64,000 nt of DNA from Extensimonas soli (GTDB lineage Bacteria > Pseudomonadota > Gammaproteobacteria > Burkholderiales > Burkholderiaceae_C), in assembly GCF_029211265.1 (NCBI RefSeq), contig NZ_JARGEL010000013.1, forward strand, positions 434,001 through 498,000, read 5' to 3'. Under the pieces are notes generated by a model, which made no database searches, was not told the origin of the DNA, and saw only the letters and a list, made by a program, of their open reading frames with translations. The translations under genes were made by a program, and so were the position numbers. Shown piece by piece: positions 18,850 to 27,370 of this stretch. Within the stretch, counting starts at the first letter, position 1, and each line of letters opens with the position of its first letter.

Positions 18850-19566
18850 TCAAGGCCGCACGACTTCGAGCAATCGGTCCAGCCCGCCTTCGTCTATGGC
18901 CACGTGGGCCTGCGCGCGCACCACGGGCTTGGCGTGGTAGGCCACGGCCAGGCCCGCGGCGGCCATCATGGGCAGGTCGTTGGCGCCGTCGCCCACGGCA
19001 ATGGCCTGCGCGCCTGTGCAACCCAGCTGCGCGCAGGTGGCCAGCAGGGTGTCGCGCTTCATGGCGCCATCGACGATGTCGCCCCAGGGCTGATCGACCA
19101 TGCGCCCCGTGAGCTGGCCGTCTTCGACTTCGAGCACGTTGGCGCGCACATAGTCCATGCCCAGCCGTGCAGCCACGCGCTCGGCGAAAAATGTGAAGCC
19201 GCCCGAGACCAGCAAGGTTTTGAGCCCCGCAGCTTTGGCGGCGGCGATGAGTTCCTGGGCACCCGGGTTCAGGCGCAGGCGCTCGACGTAGATGCGTTCC
19301 ATGTCGGCCACGCGCACCCCGCGCAGCAGGGCCACGCGCCGGCGCAGGCTCTCTTTGAAGTCGGCAATCTCGCCGCGCATGGCGGCTTCGGTGATCGCTG
19401 CGACTTCCGCCTTGCGGCCCACGGCGTCGGCGATCTCGTCCACGCATTCGATGTTGATCAGCGTGGAATCCATGTCAAAGGCGATGAGCCGGTAGTTGGC
19501 CAGACGCAGCGGCGGCTGGATGCCGCGCACGGTGAGGCCGGGGGCGAATTCGATGGCTGGGGTCAT
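18850..19566 (-). CDS. serB: Phosphoserine phosphatase SerB
   Basis: 238 aa HAD-superfamily phosphatase for the last step of serine synthesis (phosphoserine to serine). HAD motif I is FDMDSTLI (about 25-32), motif II is in LLVSGGFTFF (about 122) and motif III/IV is AVGDGANDLPMM (about 180-191). Start set at MTPAIEFAPGL (19566). An alternative in-frame ATG at 19593 comes from the terminal repeat of the family A element, which begins only 12 bp upstream of the chosen start and would add MDNLGSPPP. No clear Shine-Dalgarno is left before 19566. Confidence 0.93.
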   Translation of the reverse strand: MTPAIEFAPGLTVRGIQPPLRLANYRLIAFDMDSTLINIECVDEIADAVGRKAEVAAITEAAMRGEIADFKESLRRRVALLRGVRVADMERIYVERLRLNPGAQELIAAAKAAGLKTLLVSGGFTFFAERVAARLGMDYVRANVLEVEDGQLTGRMVDQPWGDIVDGAMKRDTLLATCAQLGCTGAQAIAVGDGANDLPMMAAAGLAVAYHAKPVVRAQAHVAIDEGGLDRLLEVVRP

Positions 19567-19577
19567 GGGCGGCGGTG

Positions 19578-19755
19578 AACCCAGATTGTCCATGAGGCGG
19601 TGCTGCGCACCTACGCGGGCGCTGGCGGACGTCTGCCGGTCATTTGGGCTGCGGCTTCGGCGTCCATGGCTGCGGCCATGGACTGCTCACCCGCGACCAA
19701 ACTGCCTCGCCAGCCGCCTCGCCATCATCCCGCGTCCTCATGAACAACCTGGGTT
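19578..19755 (+). repeat. 178-bp palindromic-ended element (family A), copy 2
   Basis: Same length and orientation as copy 1, with ends AACCCAGATTGTCCAT and ATGAACAACCTGGGTT and the central hairpin GTCCATGGC-TGCG-GCCATGGAC. It is squeezed between the stop of the alpha/beta hydrolase gene (19779) and the start of serB (19566), so transcripts entering serB from upstream must cross it. Confidence 0.85.
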
Positions 19756-19778
19756 GAGTGCAAAGCCGCGCATCTTAC

Positions 19779-20672
19779 CTACGCGGCCTTGGCGTGCAGG
19801 GGATACAGGTACTGCGGCAGGTGTTCGCTGGCGGGCCGCGCACCGTGGCAAAAGCCGGCCACGCGCGTGGCGACTTCGTGCTTGCGCTTGTCCAGCGTGA
19901 GCACGTGGTAGCAGTCATCGACGAAGCAGGTTTCCACCCGACGCGCGCCGATTTCGTCGCGCACGAGGTAGGCGTTGCGGATGCTGGCCATGTCGTCTTC
20001 GGTGGAGTGCACGATCAGCGTGGGCTGCTGCACCTGCGGCAGGCAGCGGCGCGCGGCGCGGATCAGGCGCCGGCTTTGCCAGATCACGGTGGCGGGGGTT
20101 TTGAAGTGGCCCACCTTGTCGGCGGCCTGGCTGTCGCGCTTTTGCAGCACGGCCGTGACCATGGCGCGCACGCGCTCGTCCTTGATGCCGTAGGGCGGCG
20201 GCTCTTGCCAGGCAAACACGTAGCGCAGCGGGCTGTAGAGGATGAGCGGCAAAAACAGCGTCTGGCGCAGCTTGGGCATGTTCCAGCCGTCGTAGAAAAA
20301 CGTGGGCGAGAGCAGCGCAAGGCCCGCCACGCGCGTGCGCTGGCGCTGCGCGAGCAGCAGGCACAGCAGCGCGCCCATCGACAGGCCCGCCACATACACC
20401 TGTGCATGGCGCTGCGCGAGCGCCTCGAAGCAGCGCTCCACGCTGTCGTACCAGTCTTCCCAGCGGCTCGCCTTGAGCGCGGCCACGCTGTCGCAGTGCC
20501 CGGCCAGTTGCGGGCAGGCCACCGACAAGCCCTGGCGCGCGAGCTGGCGGCCAAAGTCGCGCATTTCGGCCGGCGTGCCGGTCAGCCCGTGCACCAGCAG
20601 CACAGCGCTGCTGCCGCGTGGCAAATAAAAGCCGTTGGGCCCGAGCAGGGTTTGGAGTGCGGCGTCGGTCAT
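19779..20672 (-). CDS. Alpha/beta hydrolase (esterase/lipase-like)
   Basis: 297 aa serine hydrolase. The oxyanion loop is HGLTGTPAEM (about 28-37), the nucleophile elbow is GLSMG (Ser about 116), the acid is probably in HSTEDDMAS (about 232) and the catalytic His in CYHVLTLDKRKHEV (about 263). No signal peptide is visible. It resembles carboxylesterase/monoacylglycerol-lipase-type cytoplasmic hydrolases. It follows the class III aminotransferase gene by 39 bp, so it may share its transcript; the substrate is unknown. Confidence 0.85.
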   Translation of the reverse strand: MTDAALQTLLGPNGFYLPRGSSAVLLVHGLTGTPAEMRDFGRQLARQGLSVACPQLAGHCDSVAALKASRWEDWYDSVERCFEALAQRHAQVYVAGLSMGALLCLLLAQRQRTRVAGLALLSPTFFYDGWNMPKLRQTLFLPLILYSPLRYVFAWQEPPPYGIKDERVRAMVTAVLQKRDSQAADKVGHFKTPATVIWQSRRLIRAARRCLPQVQQPTLIVHSTEDDMASIRNAYLVRDEIGARRVETCFVDDCYHVLTLDKRKHEVATRVAGFCHGARPASEHLPQYLYPLHAKAA

Positions 20673-20711
20673 GGGGGTCTCCTCAGCAAATCAGCCCGAT
20701 AGTCCCCATGG

Positions 20712-22103
20712 TCATTGCGCGCCGCAGCGCTGCAGCAGTTGCTCGAACAGCGCGAGGCCCAGGTCGATTTCTGCGCGCGTGATGGTGAGGCTGGGCGCGA
20801 GGGTGAACACGTTTTTGGAGTAGCCGCCGATGTCCAGGACCAGCCCGTAGGTTTTGCCGTCGAGCGACAGGTCGCCCTTGAGCCCCTCGTTGAAGATGCG
20901 GTCGGCAAGCTGGCGGTTGGGCGTGTAGCCGTCGGCCGTGCACATTTCCATGCGCAGCGCCATGCCCATGCCGCTGACGTCGCCGATCATCTTCCAGCGC
21001 GCTTTGAGTTCCTGCAGCTTTTGCAGAAAGTAGGCGCCCTTGGCGCGCAGCTCGGGTTCGAGCTCTTTTTCCTGCGTCATGCGCAGCACTTCGAGCGCCG
21101 CGGCCGTGCCCAGCGGGTTCGATGAAAAGGTCGAGTGCGTGGAGCCGGGCGGAAAGACCTGCGGGTTGATGAGCTCTTCGCGCGCCCAGATGCCCGAGAT
21201 CGGGTTGAGCCCGTTGGTGATCGCCTTGCCGAAAATGAACACGTCGGGCACGATGCCGAAGTTTTCCCACGACCAGAGCTTGCCCGTGCGGTACACGCCC
21301 ATCTGGATTTCATCGACCACGAGCAGGATGTTGCGCTCCTTGAGCGTTTTGGCGAGCTTTGGAAAGTAACCCTCGGGCGGGATCACGTAGCCGCCCGTGC
21401 CCTGGATGGTTTCGACGTAGAACGCGCCATATTCGGCCTGCTTGGCCTTGTCGTCCCAGACGCCGTTGTATTCGGTCTCGAACAGCTTTTCGAATTCGTT
21501 GTGGCAATACATACCGCAGCTTTCCTGCTTCATGCCGTAGGGGCAGCGAAAGCAGTAGGGGAAGGGGATGAACTGCGCGCGGTCGGAGAAATGCCCGAAG
21601 CGGCGGCGGTAGCGGTAGCTCGAGGTGATGGCCGAGGCGCCCAGCGTGCGGCCGTGGTAGCCGCCCATGAAGGCGAACATCAAATTCTTGCCGGTGGCGT
21701 TGCGCACGATCTTGAGCGAATCCTCCACCGCCTGCGCGCCGCCCACGTTGAAGTGCACGCGGCCTTTGACGCCGTATTTTTGCTCCACGTACTGGCAGAT
21801 CGTCTCGGCGAGCTCGACCTTTTCGGCGTGCAGGTACTGGCAGGCAAGCTGCGGCAGCGTGTCGATCTGGCGCTTGAGCACTTCGTTCAGGCGCGGGTTG
21901 CGGTAGCCGAAGTTCACGGCCGAATACCACATCTGCAGGTCGAGGTAGGGTGTGTTTTGTTCGTCGTAGAGGTACGAGCCTTCGCACGAGCTGAACACCT
22001 TGGGCGGGTCGGCGTAGTGCACGGTGTCGCCCCAGGAGCAGTAAAGGGCGTCTTTTTCGAGCAGGGTCAGGGGCTTTTCGGTCATCGGGGCGGGGTTTTT
22101 CAT
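20712..22103 (-). CDS. Class III (PLP) aminotransferase
   Basis: 463 aa from ATG at 22103 (MKNPAPMTEKPL); an inner ATG at 22085 is possible. Fold type I, class III. Motifs are VGGAQAVEDSLKIVRNATGK, the GGYHGRTLGASAITSSY PLP loop, VVDEIQMGVYRTGK with the cofactor Asp, and the Schiff-base Lys in FIFGKAITNGLNPISG. Unusual is a Cys-rich insert, FPYCFRCPYGMKQESCGMYCHNEF (about residues 190-213), with four cysteines that could bind a metal. It is annotated in relatives as aspartate/ornithine-type aminotransferase. The MtnX-like phosphatase gene ends 73 bp upstream, so the pair may be co-transcribed. Confidence 0.88.
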   Translation of the reverse strand: MKNPAPMTEKPLTLLEKDALYCSWGDTVHYADPPKVFSSCEGSYLYDEQNTPYLDLQMWYSAVNFGYRNPRLNEVLKRQIDTLPQLACQYLHAEKVELAETICQYVEQKYGVKGRVHFNVGGAQAVEDSLKIVRNATGKNLMFAFMGGYHGRTLGASAITSSYRYRRRFGHFSDRAQFIPFPYCFRCPYGMKQESCGMYCHNEFEKLFETEYNGVWDDKAKQAEYGAFYVETIQGTGGYVIPPEGYFPKLAKTLKERNILLVVDEIQMGVYRTGKLWSWENFGIVPDVFIFGKAITNGLNPISGIWAREELINPQVFPPGSTHSTFSSNPLGTAAALEVLRMTQEKELEPELRAKGAYFLQKLQELKARWKMIGDVSGMGMALRMEMCTADGYTPNRQLADRIFNEGLKGDLSLDGKTYGLVLDIGGYSKNVFTLAPSLTITRAEIDLGLALFEQLLQRCGAQ

Positions 22104-22176
22104 ACGGAATGTGCTATCAAAAATGAAGGTCAGGACGTGGCTGGGAGGCTGACGCAGCCGTGAAACCATGAAGACG

Positions 22177-22851
22177 TCACGCCGCCACGGGCAAGGGCCG
22201 GGCCTGCGGCCAGCCGCGCACCACGCGCAGCACGTCGGCAAAGGTCTCGAACGGGGTGTGCGCGATCTGCTGCGCGCGGCAGTGTTCGATCAGCGAGCCC
22301 TTGGCAAAGACGATGTCGGCGCGCGCCGCCAGGCAGGCGTCGGACTTGCCGTCGCCCACGAGCACGATGGGCACAGTGGGCCCGCCGTGCTGCGCCGCAA
22401 GGTCTTGCGCCACGGCGCACTTGCACACGCCATTGCCCGCCTGGCAGCTGCTTTGGCGCAGCGGAAAGTGCAGCTCAAGCCGGTCGGGCAGGATGCGCTC
22501 GAGGTGGTTCGCGTACACGGGCAGCTCGGAGATGCCGTGGCGGCCCAGGCAGGCGTGGATGGCCTGGTCGAGCCCGTCGCTCACGATGGCCAGCGCCGCG
22601 AAACTGCGCACATGCTCGCTGAACGCGCGAAAGTTCGGGTCTATGCGCATGCTGCGGTAAAACGCCGCGAGCGTGCGGGCGTCGGCGCGCACCAGGCGGA
22701 TCTGGCCCTGCATGCACTCCACGGCGCTGATGCGGTCTTGCAGCCAGGCGTCTTCCAGCTCCTGCCAGGCTGGGTCTGCGTGCTGCGCGAGCAGTTGGTC
22801 CACCGTGTCCTGCGTGGACACGGTGCCATCGAAGTCGATCACGAAAATCAT
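22177..22851 (-). CDS. MtnX-like HAD-IB phosphatase
   Basis: 224 aa. HAD motif I is IDFDGTVSTQDTVDQLL (residues 5-21), motif II is AIVSDGLDQA (about 90) and the last motif is VLVGDGKSDACLAARADIVFAKGSL (about 168-192). The last is close to MtnX (methionine salvage) and to phosphoserine-type HAD-IB phosphatases. Cysteines in QAGNGVCKCAVAQ could suit metal or disulfide. No methionine-salvage genes are nearby. The context is two aminotransferases and small transporters, so a phosphorylated amino compound is the more likely substrate. Divergent from the DMT pair. Confidence 0.8.
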   Translation of the reverse strand: MIFVIDFDGTVSTQDTVDQLLAQHADPAWQELEDAWLQDRISAVECMQGQIRLVRADARTLAAFYRSMRIDPNFRAFSEHVRSFAALAIVSDGLDQAIHACLGRHGISELPVYANHLERILPDRLELHFPLRQSSCQAGNGVCKCAVAQDLAAQHGGPTVPIVLVGDGKSDACLAARADIVFAKGSLIEHCRAQQIAHTPFETFADVLRVVRGWPQARPLPVAA

Positions 22852-23004
22852 TCGCTCTCCTGCGTTTCCTGTGTGTCAGGGGAGGCAGCGTAAAAAGGTC
22901 GCGCCTTCATTTGCCTGACGGCGCCAGAGCCCTGTGGCTGCGTACTGGATTGCCTTGGCGCGCCTGCGCGCGCTGCCCACAATGGCGGGGTTTTGCAACG
23001 GGAA

Positions 23005-23367
23005 ATGTGGGCGCGCATGCAGGTCTTTTTGTTGTGGGTGGCGAACACCGTGCTCGACGCGGGCGGGCAGCTCGCCTTCAAGCGGGCGGCCGTAGAGCCC
23101 GGCGCGGCCGACGGCTGGGCGCGCTGGCGGCACATGCTCGCGCGGCCCTGGATCTGGCTGGGCGTGGTCTGCTTCGCGGGCGAGTTTTTGGTGTGGCTCG
23201 CATTCCTGTCCGTGGTGCCGCTCGCGCAGGGCGTGCTTTTGGGCATGGTCAGCATCGTGGTCGTGATGCTGGGCGGGCGCTGGCTGTTTCACGAGCACTT
23301 CACGCGCTTGCGCCTGCTGGGCATAGGGTTGATCGCCGCCGGTGTGGCCGTGGTGGGGCTGGGCTGA
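23005..23367 (+). CDS. Small DMT/EamA-type transporter subunit 1
   Basis: 120 aa membrane protein with about four hydrophobic segments, among them VFLLWVANTVLDAGGQLAFK, WIWLGVVCFAGEFLVWLAFLS and LLGIGLIAAGVAVVGLG. One half-size EamA unit, like ArnE/ArnF or SMR proteins. ATG at 23005 follows ACGGGAA; an inner ATG at 23017 is also possible. Its stop overlaps the start of a second small DMT gene by one base (TGATG), so the two are coupled and may form a heterodimer. Confidence 0.8.
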   Translation: MWARMQVFLLWVANTVLDAGGQLAFKRAAVEPGAADGWARWRHMLARPWIWLGVVCFAGEFLVWLAFLSVVPLAQGVLLGMVSIVVVMLGGRWLFHEHFTRLRLLGIGLIAAGVAVVGLG

Positions 23368-23759
23368 TGTCGCTCAAGCGCTTTTATCTGCTGGGCTTTG
23401 TGGCGCTGATCGCGTTCGACACCTTTTCGCAGGTGTGCTTCAAGCTCACGGCGCTGCACGCGGCGCCGTTTGCGCCCGATGCGGCCTGGGTGCTGCGCGT
23501 GCTGCTGCAGCCCTGGGTGTACGGAGCCATCGTGGGCTACCTGGGCGCCTTCGTCACGTGGATGACGCTGCTGCGCCACGCGCCCATAGGCCCGGCGTTC
23601 GCCGCCTCGCACCTCGAAGTCATCGGCGTGATGATCCTCTCGGTGCCGGTGTTTGGCGAGGCGCTCAGCGCGCTGCAGCTGCTCGGTGCGGGGCTGATCA
23701 TCGCGGGCGTGGTGTGCCTCGCGCTCGGGGAGAGCACGCATGCGCCGGCCCGGCCTTGA
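23367..23759 (+). CDS. Small DMT/EamA-type transporter subunit 2
   Basis: 130 aa protein, about four membrane segments: FYLLGFVALIAFDTFSQVCFK, WVYGAIVGYLGAFVTWMTLL, a SHLEVIGVMILSVPVFGEAL loop and LGAGLIIAGVVCLALG. The SHLEVI...PVFGE pattern is the end of the classic EamA domain. Start ATG at 23367 shares a base with the stop of the partner. Its last 20 bp overlap the start of the DegT-family gene. The arrangement recalls ArnE/ArnF flippases for amino-sugar lipids, but the substrate here is not known. Confidence 0.8.
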   Translation: MSLKRFYLLGFVALIAFDTFSQVCFKLTALHAAPFAPDAAWVLRVLLQPWVYGAIVGYLGAFVTWMTLLRHAPIGPAFAASHLEVIGVMILSVPVFGEALSALQLLGAGLIIAGVVCLALGESTHAPARP

Positions 23760-25227
23760 GCCTGGTTTTTTGCCGCGCGAGGTGCCGCCCACGGCCGGGC
23801 TGCCTTTGCGTGTTTCAGAGCTTTTTGGGCCGCTAGGAGCCTGTCGGACTTTGGGCGTCGAAAGCGAGAAGGTGCCCCAGCGTGACCAGTTTTTGCCGGA
23901 TTCGCCGCCCCATAGCGGGACTATGGGGCAAGAAGACGGCAAAAAATGGGCCGCTGCGGCGCATTCGCAGCCGACGATTCCAAAGTCCGATAGGCTCCTA
24001 GTGACCGATCTACCTGCGCTGGCAGCTCAGTTTTTAGGAGTTGAAGAAGTCGGCATCAGCGCCTCTGGCAGTGCGGCGCTGGTGCTCATCCTGCAGACCT
24101 TGCGGCGCCTGCGTGCACGCCGGCAGGTCATCGTGCCGGCCTACACCTGCCCGCTCGTGGTGCTGGCGGTGGTGCAGTGCGGCCTGCAACCGGTGGTGTG
24201 CGACGTGGCGCCGGGCAGCTTCGAGCTCGATCTCGATCATCTCGCGGCGTTGTGCGGCCCCGACACGCTGGCCGTGCTGCCCACGCACCTGGGCGGGCGT
24301 GTGGCGCGGCTCGATCCGGTGCTGGCCGTGGCGCGCGCGGCGGGCGCTTTCGTCGTCGAAGACGCAGCGCAGGCCTTCGGGGCGCGCGTGCAGGCGCAGG
24401 CGTATGCTCAGGCGCTTGTGGAGGCGCCCGAAGGCACGCAAAGCGTCGGGCTGGCCGGTGATGCGGGCTTTTTCAGCTTTGCCGCGGGCAAGGGTTTGAG
24501 TTTGTACGAGGGCGGCGCCTGGCTTGCACGCGATGCCGCGCTGCGCGCCGAGATTGCCGCCACCGCGCGCCAGTTGCAGACGCCGGCCTGGGGTTTCGAG
24601 GCCTGGCGCAGCCTGCAGCTGCTGGGGCTGGCGCTGTGCTACCGGCCGCGCATGTTGCCCTACGTCTATGGCCTGCCATTGCGCCGCGCCGTGCGCCGCG
24701 GGCAGCTCGCGCAGGCCGTGGGCGACGTGTTCGACTTGCCGATTCCGCTGCACCCCGTGGGCGCGTGGCGGCGCGCGGTGGGCGCGCGGGCGCTGCGCCG
24801 GCTGCCGGCGTTTCAAGCGGCTTTGGCGCGCCAGGCGCAGCGGCGGCTGCCGCAGCTCGCGCGCCTGCCGGGCGTGACGGTGCTGGGGGTTGCGCCGGCC
24901 GACGCTGCAGGGGATGACACGGCGCAGCGCGGCACGGTGGCGGGCGATTCCGCGCAAGGCCTCTGGCCGTTTTTCATGCTGCTTTTGCCCACGCCCGCGC
25001 AGCGCGACGTGGCCCTCGCGGCGCTGTGGCCGCGCGGGCTCGGCGTGACGCGCCTGTTCATCCACGCGCTGCCCGACTACGCTTACCTGCGCCCCTGGCT
25101 ACCTGCGCAGCATTGCCCTCACGCGCGCGACCTGGCCGCGCGCATGCTGACCATCAGCAACAGCCCCTGGCTGGACGATGCAGGCTTTGCGTGCATCATG
25201 GCCGAGCTCGAGCGCTGTCTAGGCTGA
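23740..25227 (+). CDS. DegT/DnrJ-type PLP aminotransferase with a 55-residue repeat-encoded insertion
   Basis: 495 aa in frame. Fold-type I family features are VECS-like EVGISASGSAALVLI, IVPAYTCPLVVLAVVQCG, FVVEDAAQAFGA (PLP Asp) and the lysine motif FFSFAAGKGLSLYEGG. Residues 33-87 (GACRTLGVES...KSDRLL) are encoded by a 165-bp palindromic element; without it ELFGPL would run directly into VTDLPALAAQFLGV and the protein would be 440 aa. The insertion keeps the frame, so the gene may still work or may be a recent casualty. It overlaps the upstream DMT gene by 20 bp. Family-wide roles are sugar or cyclic amine transamination. Confidence 0.8.
   Translation: MRRPGLEPGFLPREVPPTAGLPLRVSELFGPLGACRTLGVESEKVPQRDQFLPDSPPHSGTMGQEDGKKWAAAAHSQPTIPKSDRLLVTDLPALAAQFLGVEEVGISASGSAALVLILQTLRRLRARRQVIVPAYTCPLVVLAVVQCGLQPVVCDVAPGSFELDLDHLAALCGPDTLAVLPTHLGGRVARLDPVLAVARAAGAFVVEDAAQAFGARVQAQAYAQALVEAPEGTQSVGLAGDAGFFSFAAGKGLSLYEGGAWLARDAALRAEIAATARQLQTPAWGFEAWRSLQLLGLALCYRPRMLPYVYGLPLRRAVRRGQLAQAVGDVFDLPIPLHPVGAWRRAVGARALRRLPAFQAALARQAQRRLPQLARLPGVTVLGVAPADAAGDDTAQRGTVAGDSAQGLWPFFMLLLPTPAQRDVALAALWPRGLGVTRLFIHALPDYAYLRPWLPAQHCPHARDLAARMLTISNSPWLDDAGFACIMAELERCLG
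23833..24001 (+). repeat. Palindromic element (family C) inserted inside a DegT-type gene
   Basis: Ends CTAGGAGCCTGTCGGACT and AGTCCGATAGGCTCCTAG pair with one mismatch over about 22 bases. Centrally, GCCCCATAG-CGGGA-CTATGGGGC makes a perfect 9-bp stem (23907-23929), and flanking stretches also pair, so the element is nearly one long hairpin. If CTAG is the duplicated target, the net insertion is 165 bp, 55 codons, with no stop in the host gene's frame. Confidence 0.8.
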
Positions 25228-25296
25228 TGTGCGCAGCCACTATCGCAGCCACTATCAGCCCCTATCCTCACCTGCACCACGAAGACGAGAATCACC

Positions 25297-25983
25297 ATGA
25301 GAATCCTGCTGGTCGAAGACGATGCCATGCTGGCCGACGGCCTGCGCGAGGTGTTCCACCGCGCGGGCTACGCGCTGGACCACCTCACGGCGGCCGAGCC
25401 GGCCTTGCACGCACTGCGCTTGACGCCGTTCGACCTGGTGGTGGCCGACATCGGTCTGCCCGGCATCGACGGGCTCGAGATGGTGCGCCGCCTGCGCACC
25501 ACGGGCAACAAGGTGCCGGTGCTGATGCTGACCGCGCGCGACGCACTCGAAGACCGCGTCAAGGGGCTCAACCTGGGTGCCGACGACTACCTGGTCAAAC
25601 CCTTTGCCATGCCCGAGCTGATCGCGCGCGCGCAGGCGCTGATCCGCCGCAGCCAGGCCAATGCGCAATCGGCCCTGCGCCTGGGCGCGCTGGTGCTCGA
25701 CACTGCCACGCACGAGGCCACGCTCGCCGATGCGCCGCTGCACCTCACGGGGCGCGAATGGGCCGTGCTCGAGACGCTGCTGCTGGCCGCGCCGCGCGTG
25801 GTGAGCAAAAACAAGCTCGCCGAGAGCCTGAGCGAGTGGGACAAGGAAATCACCAGCAACGCGGTGGAAATCTACGTGAGCCGCCTGCGCGCCAAGCTCG
25901 ACGGCAGCGGCGTGCTGCTGCGCACCGTGCGCGGCATAGGCTACCGCCTGGAAATCGAACAAGATGCAACCGAAAAAGCGTGA
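25297..25983 (+). CDS. OmpR-family response regulator (TctD-like)
   Basis: 228 aa. Receiver domain with the acidic pocket in VEDDAM (residues 6-11), phospho-acceptor Asp in VVADIGLPG (about 51) and Lys in VKPFA (about 101). A winged-helix output domain follows from about 130 (HLTGREWAVLETLLLAAPRVVSK, VEIYVSRLRAKLDGSGVLLRTVRGIGYRL). It overlaps its kinase gene by 20 bp. Closest in type to TctD/QseB. No tricarboxylate transporter genes lie nearby, so the regulated functions are open. Confidence 0.9.
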   Translation: MRILLVEDDAMLADGLREVFHRAGYALDHLTAAEPALHALRLTPFDLVVADIGLPGIDGLEMVRRLRTTGNKVPVLMLTARDALEDRVKGLNLGADDYLVKPFAMPELIARAQALIRRSQANAQSALRLGALVLDTATHEATLADAPLHLTGREWAVLETLLLAAPRVVSKNKLAESLSEWDKEITSNAVEIYVSRLRAKLDGSGVLLRTVRGIGYRLEIEQDATEKA

Positions 25984-27370
25984 AACACTGCGCAGCCGGC
26001 TCACGCGCTCGGCGCTGGTGCCGGCGCTCGTGCTGGTGGCCATCAGCGCGGTGTTCGACTATTACAACGCGCTCGATCTGGCGCAGCAGGCACAAGACAA
26101 CGTGCTCTACAAGACCGCGATCGCGCTGGCCACGCGCATGACGCCCGACGAGGAGGATGAAAGCCGTGAGGCCCTGGTCAAGCACATCGACCCCGAGGCC
26201 GAAGCCCTGCTCAAGGCCGACCCCGAAGACGAGGTGCACTTCCTCGTCGTCGATGCGCAGGGCCGTTTGCTGGTCGGCGACCCGGCGCTGCTGCCGCTGC
26301 TGGCGCAGCGCGCGCCGCCCGACCTCGACGACCCCGACCCCGACTTCGACGATGCCGTGGTGGCGGGGCAGGAGGTGCGGCTGATCGACCTGCGCCACCG
26401 CGCCAAGGGCTTCGAAAACCGCGTGCTCGTGACCGAAACCAACCACAAGCGCAGCGCCAACACGCTGAGCATTCTGTTCGACACGCTGTGGCCCAACGTG
26501 CTGCTGCTCGTGGTCATGACCTGGCTCATGCGCCGCGGCATCACCCGGGCGCTGCAGCCGCTGGGCACGCTGAGCGCGGCCATCGACCAGCGCGAAATGG
26601 CCGACCTGACCCCCGTGCCGCAAGATGGCGCGCCGGCCGACATCCTGCCCTTGGTCACGGCGATCAACCGTATGCTCGAGCGCCTCGAGCGCGCCGTGGC
26701 CGAGCAGCAGGTGTTCCTCTCGGGCGCGGCGCACCAGCTGCGTACGCCGCTCGCGGGCATCCAGGCGCAGCTCGAACTCGCCGCGATGGACGCGGGCCCC
26801 GCAGTGCGCGAGCGGCTCGAACGCATGCACGCGGCGATCGACGATCTCGCGCATTGCACGCAGCAGATGCTCACGCTTGCACGCTCGTCCGAACAGGCGA
26901 GCTCGGTGCACGACTTTCACCCCGTGGACCTGGGTGAACTGCTCGAAGATGCGGCCTCGAACTGGCTCGACCACGCGCTGCGCCACGGTGTGGAACTGGA
27001 CTTCGAGCTGGCCCCGGTGCAGTGCCTGGGCTCGCGCTGGATGCTGCAGGAGCTGCTGGGCAATCTGATCGACAACGCCATCAAATACAGCCCCGCAGGC
27101 GGGCGCGTGACGGTGCGCTGCGGCACCGACGCCGCGAGCGGCGCAGCCTTTTTGGAGGTCGAGGACGAGGGGCCCGGCATCCCGCCCGAAGAGCGCACGC
27201 GCGTGGGCGATCCGTACTTTCGCGGCCGCGGCGTGCAGGCCACCGGCTCGGGCCTGGGCCTGGCGATCGTGCGAGAAGTCGCCAAGCGCCACCACGCGCG
27301 CCTGCAGTTGCTCGACACTGCAAGTGGCCGCGGCATTCGCGTGCGGGTGGAGTTTGCGCGCCTGGGTTAG
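25964..27370 (+). CDS. Sensor histidine kinase (TctE-like)
   Basis: 468 aa. Two membrane spans (about 20-38 and about 171-188, the latter in TLWPNVLLLVVMTWLMR) flank a periplasmic domain rich in Asp/Glu. A HAMP-like linker leads to the H-box SGAAHQLRTPLAG with phospho-acceptor His257. The N-box is LLGNLIDNAIKYSPAGG and the G-boxes are EDEGPGIPPEERTRVGDPYFRG and GSGLGLAIV. Pairs with the response regulator in front. Its stop overlaps by 4 bp (TTAG) the stop of a second kinase gene reading the other way. Confidence 0.9.
   Translation: MQPKKRETLRSRLTRSALVPALVLVAISAVFDYYNALDLAQQAQDNVLYKTAIALATRMTPDEEDESREALVKHIDPEAEALLKADPEDEVHFLVVDAQGRLLVGDPALLPLLAQRAPPDLDDPDPDFDDAVVAGQEVRLIDLRHRAKGFENRVLVTETNHKRSANTLSILFDTLWPNVLLLVVMTWLMRRGITRALQPLGTLSAAIDQREMADLTPVPQDGAPADILPLVTAINRMLERLERAVAEQQVFLSGAAHQLRTPLAGIQAQLELAAMDAGPAVRERLERMHAAIDDLAHCTQQMLTLARSSEQASSVHDFHPVDLGELLEDAASNWLDHALRHGVELDFELAPVQCLGSRWMLQELLGNLIDNAIKYSPAGGRVTVRCGTDAASGAAFLEVEDEGPGIPPEERTRVGDPYFRGRGVQATGSGLGLAIVREVAKRHHARLQLLDTASGRGIRVRVEFARLG

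Noticed and set aside
22848..23255. Minus-strand frame opposite the first small DMT gene
   Set aside because: Antisense with His/Arg/Gln-rich composition; the membrane-protein frame on the plus strand is far better supported.
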